Of a stretch of DNA of 5,783 nt, positions 5,164-5,783 are shown in pieces. The first letter of the stretch is position 1, and each line of letters starts with the position of its first letter. The position numbers were made by a program, and so were the translations under genes. The notes beneath the pieces are model-generated. The model was not told the origin of the DNA, searched no databases, and saw only the letters and a program-made list of their open reading frames with translations. Source of the stretch: an uncultured Bacteroidia bacterium (lineage in GTDB: Bacteria > Bacteroidota > Bacteroidia > Bacteroidales > UBA932); assembly GCA_902795785.1 (NCBI GenBank), contig CADBMK010000004.1, positions 1 to 5,783 of the forward strand, in the 5' to 3' direction.

Positions 5164-5783
5164 ATGAATCGTATAATACTTCTTGAAACCTCTGTGTCGC
5201 TGTGCAGTGCAGCGCTCGCGGAAGACGGAAAATTAGTGGCATATAAAGAATGTCCGGAGCCAAGGGCCCATGCCTCGCAGGCCGCCCCTCTCGTAAAGGC
5301 ACTCCTGGACGAAAGAGGTCTCAAAGTCAAGGACTGCGATGCAGTCTGCCTCAGCAAAGACCCCGGTTCATATACAAGTATCAGGGTGGGTTCCTCCACC
5401 GCAAAGGGACTGTGCTTCGGTTCCAACCTCAAGCTGCTTGCGGCAGGGACGCTTGACATCCTTGTCAGTCAGGCCATCGACGAGGGTCTGGTGGACGCCG
5501 ACACAAAGTTCATCGTCCCTATGATAGACGCCCGCAGGATGGAGGTCTATTCAGCAGTATTCACTCCTCAGGGCAAGCAGGTTACAGAAACCGCCCCTGT
5601 CATCGTAAATGAGGAGAGTTTCAGTGCCCAGCTCGAAGAGGGAAAGGTCCTCTTCATCGGGGACGGAGCCGGCAAATGCGAGGGCGTAATCAAAAGCGCC
5701 AACGCCAGATTCATCCAGACAGAGCCTAAGGCATCGGGCATGCTCCGCCCCGCGCTCGAGGCCTGGAATGAAAAAAGGTTCGA
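5164..5783 (+). CDS. tsaB: tRNA threonylcarbamoyladenosine biosynthesis protein TsaB (3' end cut by window)
   Basis: The frame is open from ATG 5164 to the window end, giving 206 residues; TsaB proteins are usually about 220-235 aa, so only the C-terminus is missing. TsaB is an ASKHA-fold, catalytically inactive partner of TsaD, which with TsaE transfers threonylcarbamoyl from the TsaC product to A37 of ANN-decoding tRNAs (t6A). Seen here: N-terminal ILLETSVSLCSAAL (5-18), the LSKDPGSYTSIRVGSSTAKGL motif region (63-83), close to the usual GPGSxTGLRIG, and DARRMEVY (122-129), a strong TsaB signature. Asp66 and Ser72 replace the usual glycines in the PGSY block. The start lies 2 bp after the cvpA stop; an in-frame GTG (5161-5163) directly precedes the ATG and overlaps that stop by one base, so the exact start is ambiguous by one codon. 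It is almost certainly co-transcribed with cvpA. The missing TsaD and TsaE are probably elsewhere. Confidence 0.94.
   Translation, partial: MNRIILLETSVSLCSAALAEDGKLVAYKECPEPRAHASQAAPLVKALLDERGLKVKDCDAVCLSKDPGSYTSIRVGSSTAKGLCFGSNLKLLAAGTLDILVSQAIDEGLVDADTKFIVPMIDARRMEVYSAVFTPQGKQVTETAPVIVNEESFSAQLEEGKVLFIGDGAGKCEGVIKSANARFIQTEPKASGMLRPALEAWNEKRF

Overview
The window looks like ordinary core chromosome of a member of the Bacteroidota, most likely Bacteroidales (family not resolvable by eye). Three things point there. The gene order is ileS, a TraR/DksA-like gene, then lspA. The promoters match the Bacteroidota consensus (TTTG, 19-nt gap, TAnnTTTG), with A-rich leaders and no clear Shine-Dalgarno sequence before the starts. 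The proteins also carry group-typical signatures: an IleRS of the eukaryote-like type 2 form, a DksA-like protein that has lost most of its zinc cysteines, and an LspA with GNxxDC in place of GNxxDR. I see no mobile element, phage gene, CRISPR array or pseudogene, and no gene-free stretch above 100 bp.

Layout. Positions 1-85 (minus) hold tRNA-Ser(UGA), with its own promoter at 101-131. A three-gene minus-strand unit follows: ileS (4579 to 1187), a 63-bp gap, a TraR/DksA-like gene (1123 to 713), a 5-bp gap, and lspA (707 to 156). A weak AT-rich hairpin with a T-tract (129-148) could end this unit, and its T-tract runs into the -33 element of the tRNA promoter. A 90-bp divergent intergenic region (4580-4669) carries the ileS promoter on the minus strand and a probable promoter on the plus strand. 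To its right, on the plus strand, lie cvpA (4670-5161) and, 2 bp later, tsaB (5164 to the window edge, missing only its C-terminus).

How the genes relate. Most are translation or envelope housekeeping genes. IleRS charges tRNA-Ile. TsaB is part of the machinery that makes t6A37 on ANN-decoding tRNAs, including tRNA-Ile, whose charging depends on t6A in some bacteria. The two genes are divergently transcribed from one short control region. LspA is the lipoprotein signal peptidase and CvpA is an inner-membrane protein of poorly defined role.

I did not find a previously undescribed system. The items most worth a second look are the swapped class I signature in IleRS (GIHH for HIGH, a form linked to very high mupirocin resistance), the ligand-poor zinc-finger domain of the DksA-like protein, the possibly overlapping divergent transcripts sharing a hairpin at 4608-4632, and the overlap of terminator and promoter between lspA and the tRNA gene.
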